DNA from: Oreocharis arfaki
Lineage: Eukaryota; Chordata; Aves; Passeriformes; Paramythiidae
Direction of reading: 5' to 3'
NCBI GenBank assembly: GCA_013398015.1
Contig: VZRR01013434.1
Span: forward strand, 168,336 to 232,335
DNA length: 64,000 bases
Shown: one piece after another, positions 11,701-23,400 of the stretch
Numbering within the stretch: the first letter of the stretch is position 1
Layout of the letters: every line of letters begins with the position of its first letter
Made by a program: the position numbers and the translations under genes
Notes under the pieces: generated by a model
Seen by the model: only the letters and a program-made list of their open reading frames with translations
The model's database searches: none
What the model was told of the DNA's origin: nothing

Positions 11701-14589
11701 AGATCCAGCTGGTGGATCTGTGCTTGTGTAAGTATTACAGTGTGGTCATCTCTGGGAGTGCTGATGAAAGCTACCTGTTGTGATGCCAGTTCCCCAGGGA
11801 ATTGTTAGGTTTGTGGGAAGCTGCTTGTTCTCATTGAGGGCTTTGGAAAAAGCCTTAGTTTGGCTCTTGCTGGTGGCTGAACTGCAGGAGACACCTTTAC
11901 CTGTAGCTCTAACGCTGAACAGAGATGCGCAGAAATTTAATTAGGAAGGCCTAATGCTGGAAATGAACACATACCAGAGAACTTCCTTTTGCCTACTCTG
12001 TAAATGAAGTTAGATTCCCTTACCAGTAAAGCTTTGAGGGGAAGGGAAGGCAAACAAGGGCGAAGGAAAATGGCAAGAGTGTAGAACAATTGTTTGAAGT
12101 TATCCTTTGAAGCAAAAAATGACTCTCCAGCATCTTTCACTTGTTAATTTGGCCTTGTGAACCAAATGGGTTTTCCTGATGGGTTTCCATTCAAAACCCC
12201 TAGGTTTTGGAAGTGGAAGTCAAGGACATAAGCACCATCCTTTTTTTTTGCTTTTCCTATTGCTTGGCCAAATGCCTCTGGGGGATTTGGTTCGGGGTTA
12301 GTGGTGGATAGATAAGGTGGAGACCCGAATGTGTGGGTAGATGTTGTCTTGCCCTCTCTGGAGGTAGAGATGCCCCTGGGAGGAATATGGATCTGCTTCT
12401 ATAAAATTTCTGATGCATCCCTTCAGGAGCAGTTCCTTTTGGGAGGGATCTCCAGGCTCACTGTTGCTGTTACCTCCATGAAGTAACTGTCACGGAGAAT
12501 GGAACTTAAAAAACTCCAAACCATCCCCATTGCCTTTGAAACACATGAGGCTTTGATCTCCAGTAGTCCAAAACTGTTTTGTAGACCTGGGCTAATGGCG
12601 TTTGGCAACTGCTGCTCTGTGGCTTGCTCTGCCCGGAAGGTGATGATTGTCCTTCCTTTAGTGGTTTAGGAGACAGTGCATGAAAGGCTCTTCTCACAGC
12701 TGGCCTTTTGTGAGCTTAGTTCTGAAGAGATTGATGCTGGAGAGAATATTTTTCTTTTTCTTTAGTAGCCTGTTACTGTGCAGAAACCTTATTTGATGGT
12801 GAAACCCTCAAAACATTCCTAGCAGGAGAAAACCCCTTGTTCTGCTGGTTGATGAGAGGTTGCTTTGGCCACTTCTTTTTGTTAGTGAAGTTGTGATGTA
12901 AGAAAGATAATTTAACTCCATGTTGAACAAGGCATTCTGAAGCTCAGTGGCTATGGATGCATCTTTGGGTAGTAACCTGTTGGTTTAGCTTTTTATTTGT
13001 GTATTTTAATTTGAGCTGAGTCACAAGTGATCAGCCTTTGGCTTGAGCTCAGTGGCGTATTCCATTCCGCCCACGGCAAGGCAACCGGACTGTTCAAATG
13101 TCAGGAAATGAAACATGGAAGGACAGCTTTAATTAGTGAAATGACCTGCTCCTCCCCATGAGAGCTGCTTTGACACCCAATTCACTGAGCAGCATTGAAA
13201 TACTGCTGCTTTCCCCATCCTTCCCAAAGCTCCGATGCATGTGTATATATGTGTATTTACTTACTAAAAAACCCTCCTTTATGGCTAGGCTGGGCCTGCT
13301 CCAGAATTTCTTTTACACTTGGGATTTGCTCCTGTGTAATTCCAGAAGGGGTTTGGTTTGAAGTGGGTGCGGTATTATGCTGAGCTCTTTATGCAATCGG
13401 AGCTAAAAGCATTATCGATTCCATTTGCTATGAATGAAACAACTTAGATGTATCTGGAAAATGAGAGAAGGAGGAATAGGGAAAAACAAATGAATGTTTC
13501 ATGCCACCTATTGCAATGCAGCGATTTCCTAGCTTGCTTTATTCCTGACTTCCTTTGTGTTGCACTTGGTGCATGTTTTGTGCTGCAGGATTCGGAATTC
13601 CCAGCCTCGTCGGGCTGCACACACAGTATCACTGCTTGCTTTGGTCTCAGAATGATGTTGTAGGTCACATAGTCGTTTTATGTCAGTGATGTGGAAGCAT
13701 AATGTAATTAATTTGAAGGGGGGAGGGAATGTACAGGAAGAGATCTGTTAAGATAGTTACGCTGGTTTTTTTTTTAAATGTAATTTACAGTTTTAATGGG
13801 AGTATTGAGAACTATTAAATCTCTCTGTGTTGGTTCCAGACAGTACTGACAAGAGCTAATGTGTACAGCTTCACAGAATAGCTTCTTTCTATTTTTGCAT
13901 TTCTTCATGTTTCCTGTTCCCTTTAACCCTTGCTCCAATCTGTTGATTTTTGCAGCACATCACAGGTTATCTTGTGTTTTTCCTTGATGTGTGGGTTAAT
14001 ATTTTCTTACTAAAATTATCAAACCTTATGTGGCTGAAACAATTCCGGCTTCAATATCCATCTGCCTGCACGACAAGGTTTTTGTATGCTTAATTGTTGA
14101 GCTTTTTTTTTTTTGACAAGTGCACAGCTATGGAAAATACCTGGTGCCCTGCGTTGTAAGTTCCTGTTGTTGCGCTGAGGAGGCCCTTAAATTTTAAAAG
14201 CACTGCGCTTTGTCCATTCTGTGCCAAAGTGATGATGAAATAGAAGAAGAATGAGGTGTTACCTGTTGTCTTTGAACCAGATGGTATTTTCAGGGTGCCC
14301 CCGTTCTGTGCTTTGCACAGCCCATGCAGTTGAACATCTCCTCAGACCTCGTGAGTCAGCGTGTGGAGCCAAGCGATGTGGAGCTGTTGAAGCAGGGCTC
14401 TGCGTTGTGCTGTGTTTCACTGGAGGTGGTGAGATGCTGTTTGCCCTCTGCCAGCCCTATCCCATGACATGCCTCTCCTTCTGCCCTTAGTTCTCTCAGC
14501 CTCTCCTTTTCCAGGGTTTTGCCTTTGGATGTTCCTTGGAGTACTGGCTTAGGCTTAACTTCTCACTCCAGCTTTGCATCTCGAACAGG
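2766..14589. other. Long stretch without a recognisable gene
   Basis: Several overlapping frames at 2820-3320 are open on both strands, but no splice logic joins them. A purine-rich run occupies about 9665-9780. A G8-AA-G5 run is at 10363-10377, T5G repeats at 11131-11148, and a 12-base T run at 14103-14114. The plus frame 10781-11110 is open for 109 codons but shows no clear codon bias. I recognise no transposable element before the CR1 at 14590, which is a low repeat load. Confidence 0.55.
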
Positions 14590-14938
14590 TCATTCAGCTT
14601 AGAGAAGGGAATGCTCTGGGGAGACCTTCCAGTACCTAAAGGGGCTCCAAGAGCTGGAGAGAGACTTGTCTCAAGGGCATAGAGTGACCAGACAGAGGGC
14701 AGAGTTAGATTGGATATTAGGAAGAAGTTCTCGGCTGTGAGGCCCTGATTGGGGCCAGAGTAGCAGGTTGCCCAGAGAAACTGTGGCTGCCCCATCCCTG
14801 GAAGTGTCCAAGGCCAGGCTTGGGCAGGGCTTGGGGAAACCTGGTCTAGTGGCAGGTGTCCTTGCCCATTGTGGGGGGTTAGAAGGAGATGATCTGTGCG
14901 ATGCCTTCCAACCTAAGCTGTTCTGTGATTCCATGATC
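14590..14938 (+). mobile_element. CR1 LINE 3' fragment (5'-truncated)
   Basis: This matches the 3' untranslated end of avian CR1 non-LTR retrotransposons. In order: a TTCAGCTTAGAGAAGG start, GGGGAGACCTTCCAGTACC, GATATTAGGAAGAAGTTCT, GGTTGCCCAGAGAA, CCCATCCCTGGAAGTG, a CTGGTCTAGTGGCAGGTGTC block, CTTCCAACCTAAGC, and the terminal TTCTGTGATTCCATGATC. CR1 copies end in short ATTCYATG-type repeats, not poly-A, and are normally 5'-truncated, as here. About 350 bases remain, with no reverse transcriptase domain. Many substitutions relative to the family pattern imply an old insertion. It lies about 190 bp upstream of the CpG island at 15130. Confidence 0.93.
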
Positions 14939-15419
14939 ATTTTAGCATAGCTGTAGCCTCAGAAGTATATGATAATGCAGCAGTAAAGCAAAATGAGAAG
15001 TCTTAAGACGAAACTAGCACCATTTGCTGGCCTCGTCGTGGCTCAGCAAAGCTGTTTGGAAGCAGCTGCTTCGCTTAGTTTCCCCGTTTTCCCTGCTCCC
15101 AGCACAGCTACTGTGCTTGGTTTATCCCTAACTCGCCGGCCCCTGTCCCAGATGTACCCTCTGTCCGTTGCTGGGGGAAGAGGGGAGTGGGGGAACGAAG
15201 CACAGCGGTGTGTGCGCGTAGTCTGTCAGAGGCTGTGGCTCCCTTACCAGCCCCTCGTGCGAGCCGAGCCTGGAGGGTGCCCACGCAGGTTCCTCCCCCG
15301 CTACGGGCGCGGGTTACGGCGGAGAACGGGCAGAGGGGCGGTGCGGGTCCGAGGCCGCCTCCACGGGTGTCACGGCGGGCCGGGAGCCTCCGCCCCGCCG
15401 CTGTCCGCGAGTGGGCGGG

Positions 15420-15667
15420 GGTCCCGCCTGTCCCCACCGCCCGGCGGGGGCAGCAGCGGGCTCCGTGCCGTCCTGCGTGCTCGTGTTCCAGATCTGGCGT
15501 GAGCAAGCTTGGACATACCGGGAGAGGAGGGAGGGGAGAGGGAGGGCTCCCTGCTCGGCGCTGTCACAGGCGGGGGGCGGCTGGCAGCGCCCGCGGCTTG
15601 CGGCAGCACCGGCGCTGTGACGGGCGGCTTGCAGGAACCCGGCGCTGAGGAAGGAATACACCCGTCA
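15420..15667 (+). other. Candidate non-coding first exon with donor at 15667/15668
   Basis: A strong donor, TCA|GTAAGT, lies at the downstream edge of the island. The start given here is arbitrary, just after the last GC box, because the transcription start cannot be read from sequence. No ATG occurs on the plus strand between 15155 and the donor, so an exon here would be 5' untranslated. The last bases before the intron are the same (TCA|GTAAGT) as at the candidate exon ending at 314, consistent with alternative first exons joining one acceptor (inference). The exon would contain a G-quadruplex motif at 15520-15546. Confidence 0.4.
15520..15546 (+). promoter_or_regulatory. G-quadruplex motif
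   Basis: Five runs of three or more Gs (15520-15522, 15529-15531, 15533-15536, 15540-15542, 15544-15546) are separated by loops of 1-6 bases. This satisfies the usual four-run, loop 1-7 rule. It is on the plus strand, so it would be present in the RNA if the candidate exon is transcribed. The same purine-rich block also suits MAZ/Sp1-type zinc-finger factors. Confidence 0.6.
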
Positions 15668-15700
15668 GTAAGTTACCCGGGGTCCCTGTCCATCCAAGAG

Positions 15701-18394
15701 CCCGTGCAAGGGTGTCGTGTTTCGTGACTGTGGCTTGGGTGGTGGGGTTTTGTGGTTTTTCTTTTTTCCATTGGTGGTATTTGTCAATGGCAACCGCAGA
15801 GCTTGTCCTGTGTAAGGAATTACTCAAATGTAAATATCAGGCAGGGCTAATTGAAATTTATATTTTCCAGCAGAAGCAGGAAGTCTGCCTTCTGCCAAAG
15901 TAACACGTCAGGCAGATGAGGGGATCGGGTAGGAAGCCCCTATTCATATTGCTGGGTGAAGAGGGAATTTTCTGTGCCATCCCACAGCCGTGTAGGGTTG
16001 GTAGGCACAGGTGCTCTTGCTGCCTCTGTAGAATAGCTGCGTGGAAGGGGGGCTTGCCTCAGCTGTGCAAACTCTGCGTTTCTGCAGTCGTCGGGTGAGA
16101 AAGATCATCATGCCAAGTGGGAAGAGGCAGAGGGAGATTTGTCTTTATTTTCTGTGTCCTCTGTAAAGAGCTGTCCAGAAAAATTTTCCCTTCTATGTGA
16201 TGGGAGGGGGTTGCTATAGGAGATTGTCAGGGATTCTGATTCTTCTCTTAGAATGAATGAGGGCTCAGGGGAAGCAAAATGTCCTCAGTTCCTGAGGTTT
16301 TCTCCTTACCCTTTCTTTCTCCTCGAGAAGCCTGAATACCAGACATGCATGTGAAATCCTTGCTTCCTATTTAATTTTCCTTGTGATATAATCAAGCAGC
16401 ACTAGTTAACGTTTCTGATACTAAACAGCTGCATGTAGGGGCTGTTCATGTCTGGTGCTCCACCAAACGATTTCCAGGCTCCATTGGCAGCAGTGCATGG
16501 ATTCTGACTATGCAGGAGCCAAGGATGGAGCCTCGACTAAGGCCCTTGGGCGTGTCACCTCTTCAAAAGACAGATTGATTTTGAACCTGTGCTTTTGCTG
16601 CTAGCTTCGTTTTCATTCATACAGGTGAGGAAAAAAGGAGATACCAGAGATGTTAATTCATCTTTCCCATTTTAGTCTTAGTTATTTTACTCTACTTTTG
16701 TTTTTGGTAGAGTGTTGAAAGAGGGGAAAATCCATTCTAAGAACATACTTAGTCTGCCATGAGTGGATTTACATGGATGTTTTACATGGATGGGGTCATG
16801 TCTGTGAAATTCCCCTGTTGCTGTTTGCTTCTCTCATTTTTCTGCCAAATGGGCTTGAGCTTTGTGGAGGTGTTACCAGAGAGTAGGATGTTGTAGCTGC
16901 TGGAAAATGTGTTTGTCAATCTGTTGCACTTTAAACTGAGAAACCTTTACTTTTTTTGGTAGCACAAGATGGAAGAGTGGGCTGGTATAGAAGAGCAAGA
17001 AAACACATTTTAATAAATTCTTTTGCTGTTCTGTTTGACTTCGGTGCAGTGTGTATTGTGGTTATTTCCACTCTCTGTGCTTGCAGAAGGGCAGAGCCAC
17101 ACAGAGGTTGGCATTGGATGGTGGTTATTGCTTGAGTTAAAGGCTAAGCCAGTACTAGTCACGTCAGCACTGGTATCCCAGGGCTAGATCTGGTGGCCAC
17201 TGCGAGTGATAAAAAGCACTCTGCTGACCTGGATAGATTTTTGGATTGTCTCCCTAGCTGCCCATCTGGGTAATTAGTGACTCTGGATTTCAGCAGGCTG
17301 TCTAGGTACCCATTCCAAAACTTGTTTCTAAAGGTTTAGAAATAAAATTCAAATCTTACCTTTCTCTCATTTTGCTAAAGCCCAGTAAAAGCCAAGTGTG
17401 GTTTTATAATAAGTCTGGTTTATGTTTTTGCTGGATTACTTTGTTGGCTTGCATCGGTCTGCCTACCCTGGCAAGCTGTGGGCATTTCAGGTGGTCTGGA
17501 TACAATCTTTCACTTGTCTTTTCATTCTGTGCACTGAGCTACACTGATATGGTCGATAAATTACCACTTCCAGTGCTGCTTGGGTGTTCTGAGTGTAATT
17601 AGGCTGCTCCTGGCCCTGCTACATTTGTACCTCTAAGGAAAGCCTTTTGTTACTGGGTGATATTGTCTCCCTCCGAGTGATTTAGTCTGGTACCTGTGTG
17701 GCCCTGTGGACTCGCAATGAATGGGTTTAAAGAGCTGAAAGAGCAGAATTTTTGGTGATTTCCCTGTTGTGCTCTCCCACAGCTTAAATCAAGGGTGGCT
17801 TCACTGTAATTTGTAGTCATGCAGATCCAAGGCTGGAGTCATGTTAATCCATTTCAGAAGCAGTGGGAGGGGAGCCAGTTTCTAATGCTTTCTGAATTGC
17901 TTTTTGGGGAAGGTTCTGAATGTAAATCATGACAAGTCCATGACTGGAAAAGAAAAAGGTGACTGTCGGGCCATAATGCTTTGGAGCAATAAGTACCACT
18001 TAAAGTTTAGTGAATTTTGTGTTCATGGGTAGCTTTAGTCTTGTACTGCTCTGTGAGCTCTGTATTTGGATCTCTTTAATTGGTATCACTTGGGCATAGA
18101 GCACAAGCAGATATCTCGTATAGTAAACAAAGCAGCAGATTTAAGTTAATGCTAATGTGTTTGCAGGCTGAGCCAAAAGCTTTTCAGGGTTATTATAACG
18201 TGCTGGGCATACAGCCCATCGATCTAAGTGTCTGGAGGAGACAAAAGTTATGGATTGACTCATTGTACAAATCAGCTCATCTGAAAGTCAGATTCTGCTA
18301 TTTGTTGCCATCAGTAATTTAGTCGTATTAAGTACGGCTGAGGACGGGTGGCAGTGTGGCCGGAATATTGAGATGGGATTTCAGAGATCCCGGG
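15701..18394. other. Intron-like stretch; small tandem repeat inside
   Basis: G+C returns to background after the island. A 13-base unit beginning TTTACATGGATG is repeated in tandem at 16768-16792. An acceptor-donor abutment at 16624/16625 is listed separately. No open frame here exceeds 80 codons. Confidence 0.55.
16601..16630 (+). promoter_or_regulatory. Weak recursive-splice-like site (ACAG|GTGAGG)
   Basis: A pyrimidine-rich run (CTTCGTTTTCATTCAT) leads to ACAG at 16621-16624, directly followed by GTGAGG, a good donor. Acceptor and donor therefore abut. No obvious weak donor follows within 60 bases, and the pyrimidine tract is interrupted. This could be chance. Confidence 0.2.
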
Positions 18395-18520
18395 AGAGCC
18401 ATTCCCTGCTTCACCACCACAGATTTCCTGTGTGACCTGGGGCAAGTCATTAAATGTTTCGGTAAAGTAGGGTGAGTGGTACCTCCTTCTTTTTCACAGG
18501 GTGTGTGAAGATTATTGAGT
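18395..18520 (+). mobile_element. MIR-type ancient SINE remnant
   Basis: The order of recognisable blocks matches the tRNA-derived MIR/CORE-SINE family: CCCTGCTTCACCACC, then GTGTGACCTGGGGCAAGT, a GGTAAAGTAGGGTGAGTGG block (the family's TGTAAAATGGGGATAATA position), TACCTCCTTC, and GGGTGTGTGAAGATTATTGAG near 18500-18520. Similarity is patchy, as expected for an insertion older than the bird-mammal split. The 5' tRNA-like head is not clear. Copies of this age are sometimes kept as enhancers. Confidence 0.75.
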
Positions 18521-21500
18521 TAGATCCGTTTGTGAGGGGGTCATGTAAATCTAAATACAATATCAAGCAGCACGTCTGAACAGTGCATGCCTCATACAGA
18601 ACTAGACAATACCTGGGTTTGTAGGCTCGTATGTGTATGTGCTTCATACTATAGTATGCTTACATGCCTCCGTTTTAATTTTGGCAATAAACCCTGACCA
18701 TTGATTTGAGGCCACTGTGAGAAGAGCCTCTGTTCATTGTGAATTCCGACCTAGTATTCCAAGACTGTTACAGTTGTTAAATGCAACACTGAAGTTTGTT
18801 GTGTATCAAGAATGATAAGATAATGCAGACTCTGATGAGGACTTAAAAATGTAATTCCCGTGTGCTGGGGATAATGGTGTGGAAACCTCTCCTCTGGCAA
18901 CTGCTGCTGTTGTAATCCAGAATTATTTGTGTATTTAAGTTTGGGAGATTTAGCTCCTGAAAGTAGTTCAGTCCCATTCATTGGGAGTGCTCAACCAAGT
19001 GGAGAGTCTGGGTATCTTGAATTATGTAAGCTCTGATATTTCAAATTAACACATATATACAAAGTTATGTTTTAAGCTTCATAACCTCAGCCCTTCCTTA
19101 GAGTAAACCAACAAGATAGTGTGGATGTGGGGGACATCTGTCTTCTTGGAAGCCAAATATTTGTGTTCCATAGAACAACTTCACCAAGTTGTTTCTGTTC
19201 TGGTTGACTACACAGAACAGAAAGTTCTTGAACTCTGGTGCAGCAGCTTTAGTTCTGGTAGGCCTCCTAAATGGGTGGTGATGTACAGCAGTTGGTCGGA
19301 GACAGTTCAAGGTATGGGTTTTTTTGTATTATGTAACATCTAGTTACAAATTAGAGTTTTACAATCATTAGAAATGCATACTGATCATGTAAATATGTTT
19401 TTGTTGCTTTTTTTATTTTATCCTTTGCTTTTCAGCATGTATTCCCACTTAGTCACAAAGCTCAGCCTTGTTGGCTGTGGGCTGCTGCAGAGGGAAACCT
19501 CACGCTTGGAGTGGGCATTTTGAGCAGGAGGTGGGATGGATGTGGGTCTGTCTGACTGCCAGGCCCCTGAAGCGAATTGCAGCCCAGGCAGTGCGCAATG
19601 TCGAGGCTCCCCCGGCTCCCTCAGCAGCACTGGCTCTTTGGTGTCTTCCCCTCGAGATAGGCATGAACTGTGTCTCCCTTGAGACAAGTCTGCTGTCACC
19701 ATCGACCAGAATTAGTTTATTTTTCGGTAGGTTCTATTTGAAAGGGTATCAGAAACGTGTATTTCATGCTCCCTGTTTTTGCTTGGCCAGTTATGCTTTC
19801 AGTAAAAATCCTATTCCACCTTTGGACATGTCCTTTTGCCTTCCCACCCCCAGCGTATCATCTCCATTCCCTCTTCAACCTTTGCAGTGAAACTGGAAGC
19901 TGAAATTTGTCAGTTGTCCATCTTCCTGTGCTGTTTCATTGGCTTTCATCTGGGCCCACGGGTTAAATTCTGAAGATGCTCGTATAATTTGCTTCGTTTT
20001 AGGCTGAGGAAGTCTTTTCTTATTAAACTACTGGCCTGAAAATGATTTCCAAGTTGCTTCTAAAACTTCATTTCCACTTATTTTAGAATGTCTTCATCCT
20101 CCCACAGTCTCCTGTTTTTTCCTCACAGAGGCTTTCATTTTACATTTTTTCCCAACTGCAACAAGGTTTGGAGAGAAGAAGCAAATAAGTTTTAAGAATA
20201 TGTATTTATATTTATATTTAAGAAATTTACACATACACGTGTACATACATCAGTAAAATAGAAAATTTGACTCGCCACCTCTTAGCTTCACCTTGAAAAT
20301 TCCTTTTGGAAAATAAAGGAGGGAGAACTTTTTAAAACAAGCAATGTATATAATTATTTTAAAAAAAGGTAGTTAATTTTAAATGTTTTCTGCAATATTT
20401 CAGAGTCTTAAACTGTTCGTTGAGATGACTGTTTTGAATGTAAATCCATTTCTCATGTGTTTAGCCAAAGCTAGTGATCGCTTGGGTTTATTTTGACCTA
20501 CAGTGCACTGATTCACCACTCACTGTTAACAGTAGTTGAACTCTATTGGGATTTTAATTTTGTGGCTCAGCACAGGTTTGAGGTTGTAGCAGTCCTATAG
20601 CTGTGTTCCAGTTCCTGAGCTCATTGATGGCAGCTTCTATTTTTCTCTTGTATGAAGAACTAGATATTTTCCCATCTGCTGTTGGAAGCTGTAAAGAGAA
20701 AATCTGATGCTGTTTCGTTGTTTTTCTGGGAAAATATGTAGGGCAGTGGTGAGATTTTAACACATGCAGATGACTTGGAATAAATTAGTTGTGGCTTGAC
20801 AACTATAATCTACCTAGAGGGCAAGTATAAAATTAGCTGCAAAGGAATTTTACATATTGTACCTTGTACAGAAAGTGCAGGTTTTAGCATGGTTTCGATG
20901 TTAAGCAGGAAGCACCTACTCATAAGAGCTTCAATTTCTATTTACTTCTTGAACAGAAAATTGATGACTACTAGAAATGAGTGTTTATCAATTTTTAAGA
21001 AGAGGAATTGATTCAAGAGTTTGTAAGCAGAGAAATCAATGTTATGCTTTGAGCTGGAGCAAACATGGCATTATGGGCTCTTTTCAATTCTCAGTCATTT
21101 TGAGTAGTGATGGTGACATAAAATCTGAATTGTGTGCAGTTAGAGAGAGCTCTGATTTGCACATCAGTGCCTTGACCAGCAGAGCAGCTGGGCTCATTCC
21201 ATACCATGCTTTACTTCTTGGATCCGATCCGATGTTCATAAAGACAAAACCACACAGCAGTGTGGAGCTTGGCACTCCGCAGGCAGCTGCTGCTTCTTGC
21301 CTGCCTCTCTGGAGTTCTCCAGCCGTGCTGGATGTTCCACACGCTTCCTCACTGTCACCTGTGGGAGTGAAGTGTGGGGGGTGAAGCTGCTGCCACGGCG
21401 CTGCAGGGACCCGGAGTAGGATGCATACCTGCCAAGGAAGGTGATGCTTAGGATGCATTCCAGGATGCTTCTCAGATTTCATCAACATGCTGCTTTTATT

Positions 21501-23269
21501 CAGTGTGACAGCAGAAATCTTTATAAATACGATTAAATCCATTAGTCAAAAGACTTCTTAGTGGGACTTGTTTCAGTGAGGCAGCTTCACTGGCTTCCTT
21601 GCCTCTTTTCTTGCCCTGGGTGCTTTCCCCTCCCAGGTGTCACACACCCATTGGCTTCCTATGGTTGGCGCATCAGGTTCTTGGCTATATATTGTTTAGG
21701 AAGATAGAGCATTTCAGCTCTATCTTTTCTTCCATGAAATAGGTTTTGAACGATTGATTGAAAGGCAATAGATGGAGTGCACACACGGATGAAACAAAAT
21801 TATGATGTACTATAGAAGAAATTATTGGTTTAATTTTGAAAAAAGAGGGTCTTTTTCCTGGGAGATGAGCAGTGTTCAGCTGTCAGTGTTCCGTAATAAT
21901 ATTGGGTAATGGTGTACATGCACTTAAAAGGTTTCTATTTCTAATCTTTGAAATGACTCACTAATAATATAGGGCTGCAGGTACTGGAATTCCTATGACA
22001 CAGTGTATGCCACTGCAAGAGATGGCTCCGTTTGTCCCAAGGGATATGAAAGCATCCTGTCTTTTCTACTGTGGTTTCTATACAGCGCTGTACTGTGAGG
22101 GAGAGTATAATGACTGATCCCCTCTTAAATTACCTGCAAGCCTCCTGCTCTCAGCCCAGCACAAAGCACAGTGGAGATGGGGGGCTGAGGGGGGGGCGTG
22201 TCCAGCAGAGAAGTGTGTGCAAGCCAGGGATGGCTTTCAGGGTCTTCCTCCTGGTCCTTGCCTCTTTTGTCATCCTAAGAGAATGGCTTTTGAGTAGCAA
22301 ATAAAAATGGTTTTGAATACATTGGATTTCACAGGCTTAGTCTACTGTTCGTGGGGAGTTTTTGCACTGCCAATTAACATAAGCAATTATATAGGGTATA
22401 AAAGTGTTATTGGAGGATAAAACAGTGAAGAGGAAGATGTGCAAAAAAGGATGGTGAAGCTTTCTGTGTCAGATTAGTGACTGTACCAACTACCTGCTCT
22501 AATGGTGGTCAGAGCATTTTCCACTAAATGCATTTGCTTGAAAATCAGCCATTTTCCGTGGCTGTCTGGATTTAAACTGAAGTTTTTGAAGTCCAGGATG
22601 AAAGGCGAGGAAGAATCTCTTAGCCATGATTCTCTTGACCTCCATCTATTTTATGGAAGCAAAACTTAATTATGTCTGTGCACAGTTGCTGTCTAAAGGG
22701 TTTTTGTACCTGGCGAGTTCCCTGTTTGTGTTCCTGTGGCTGGAAACCTCTTGTCTTGCTGTCCTATACTTTGAGCCTTACTGGCTGCGGCATCGCCAGA
22801 AGGAAGGATGACTACAAGTTTTACAGACTGTGTGACGTGTGTCTGTCAGATTGAGTTGGTTTTTTTTGTAATCGTGTGCTTATATAGGTAGTTGGGCTGG
22901 TTGTCTAAAGCCAGAGTTTAATTTTGCTTTGCTTTTTTGCAAGGCAAAAATACGTTTGGACGTTGGATTTATGAAATCCTATGGAAAAAAAGATGGTGTA
23001 GAAACATGTTGAAACTGACTTCAAGAATTACTTACTTGTAGACCAGCTGGATCATAGGTGACTTGAGTTCTTTGACAGCTTTGTAGGATGGTCGGCAGAG
23101 AGAGGGAAGGGATGACAAACTTGTTCTTTGGGAATTTTCAAGGTTCCAAAATTTGGGTTTGTTTTAACTTCTTGCTGGTAACTCAGCACTATGTCTGGGG
23201 CTTGGGAGAGTGTATTTGCTCTTATCCCTTAAGGAGTTAAACTACAGTGTCTCTACTTATTTCTCAAGA
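18521..23269. other. No gene seen
   Basis: A 14-base perfect palindrome (CATACTATAGTATG) is at 18645-18658. An A+T-rich run with TATTTATATTTATATTTA is near 20200-20222. A G+C-richer block at about 21240-21420 has open frames on both strands. G runs of six and eight lie at 22179-22196. The 140-codon plus frame at 19468-19890 is interrupted by a TAG just downstream of the only good acceptor (19438), so it is not an exon. Confidence 0.55.
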
Positions 23270-23400
23270 TGGAGATGTACATTTAGATATATTTGTGTGT
23301 ATATGAATATAAAAGATAAATATAAATATATAAAATTACGTAGGAAACATAAATATTTATATATTTGTATAAAATTATATACATAATTATATAAAAATCT
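23270..23400. repeat. A+T-rich low-complexity tract
   Basis: About 130 bases are almost entirely A and T, built from ATATA, TAAATA and TATTTA motifs. The arms AAATATATAAA (about 23323) and TTTATATATTT (about 23355) can pair into a hairpin. It is likely a decayed TA-type microsatellite with high mutability. No coding potential. Confidence 0.75.

Larger units (their letters stand above)
15130..15700. promoter_or_regulatory. CpG island, likely promoter
   Basis: This is the densest CpG segment in the window, with very high G+C between about 15200 and 15660. GC boxes are visible at 15335-15341 (GGGGCGG), 15393-15399 (CCCCGCC, reverse) and 15413-15420 (GGGCGGGG). TGTGCGCGT near 15210 resembles an NRF-type half site. 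There is no TATA box. Islands of this kind mark promoters in birds and mammals, and many act in both directions. Together with the downstream donor at 15668 it supports plus-strand initiation, but a minus-strand transcript cannot be excluded. Confidence 0.7.

Noticed and set aside
15108..15660. Several 80-169 codon frames on both strands over the CpG island
   Set aside because: These are artefacts of very high G+C. No plus-strand ATG exists after 15155, and the arginine/proline/glycine-rich translations are typical of untranslated CpG-island DNA.
19438..19727. Good acceptor at 19438 with a donor-like GTAGGT near 19728 enclosing an open frame
   Set aside because: The long frame is closed by a TAG at 19450-19452, inside the would-be exon.
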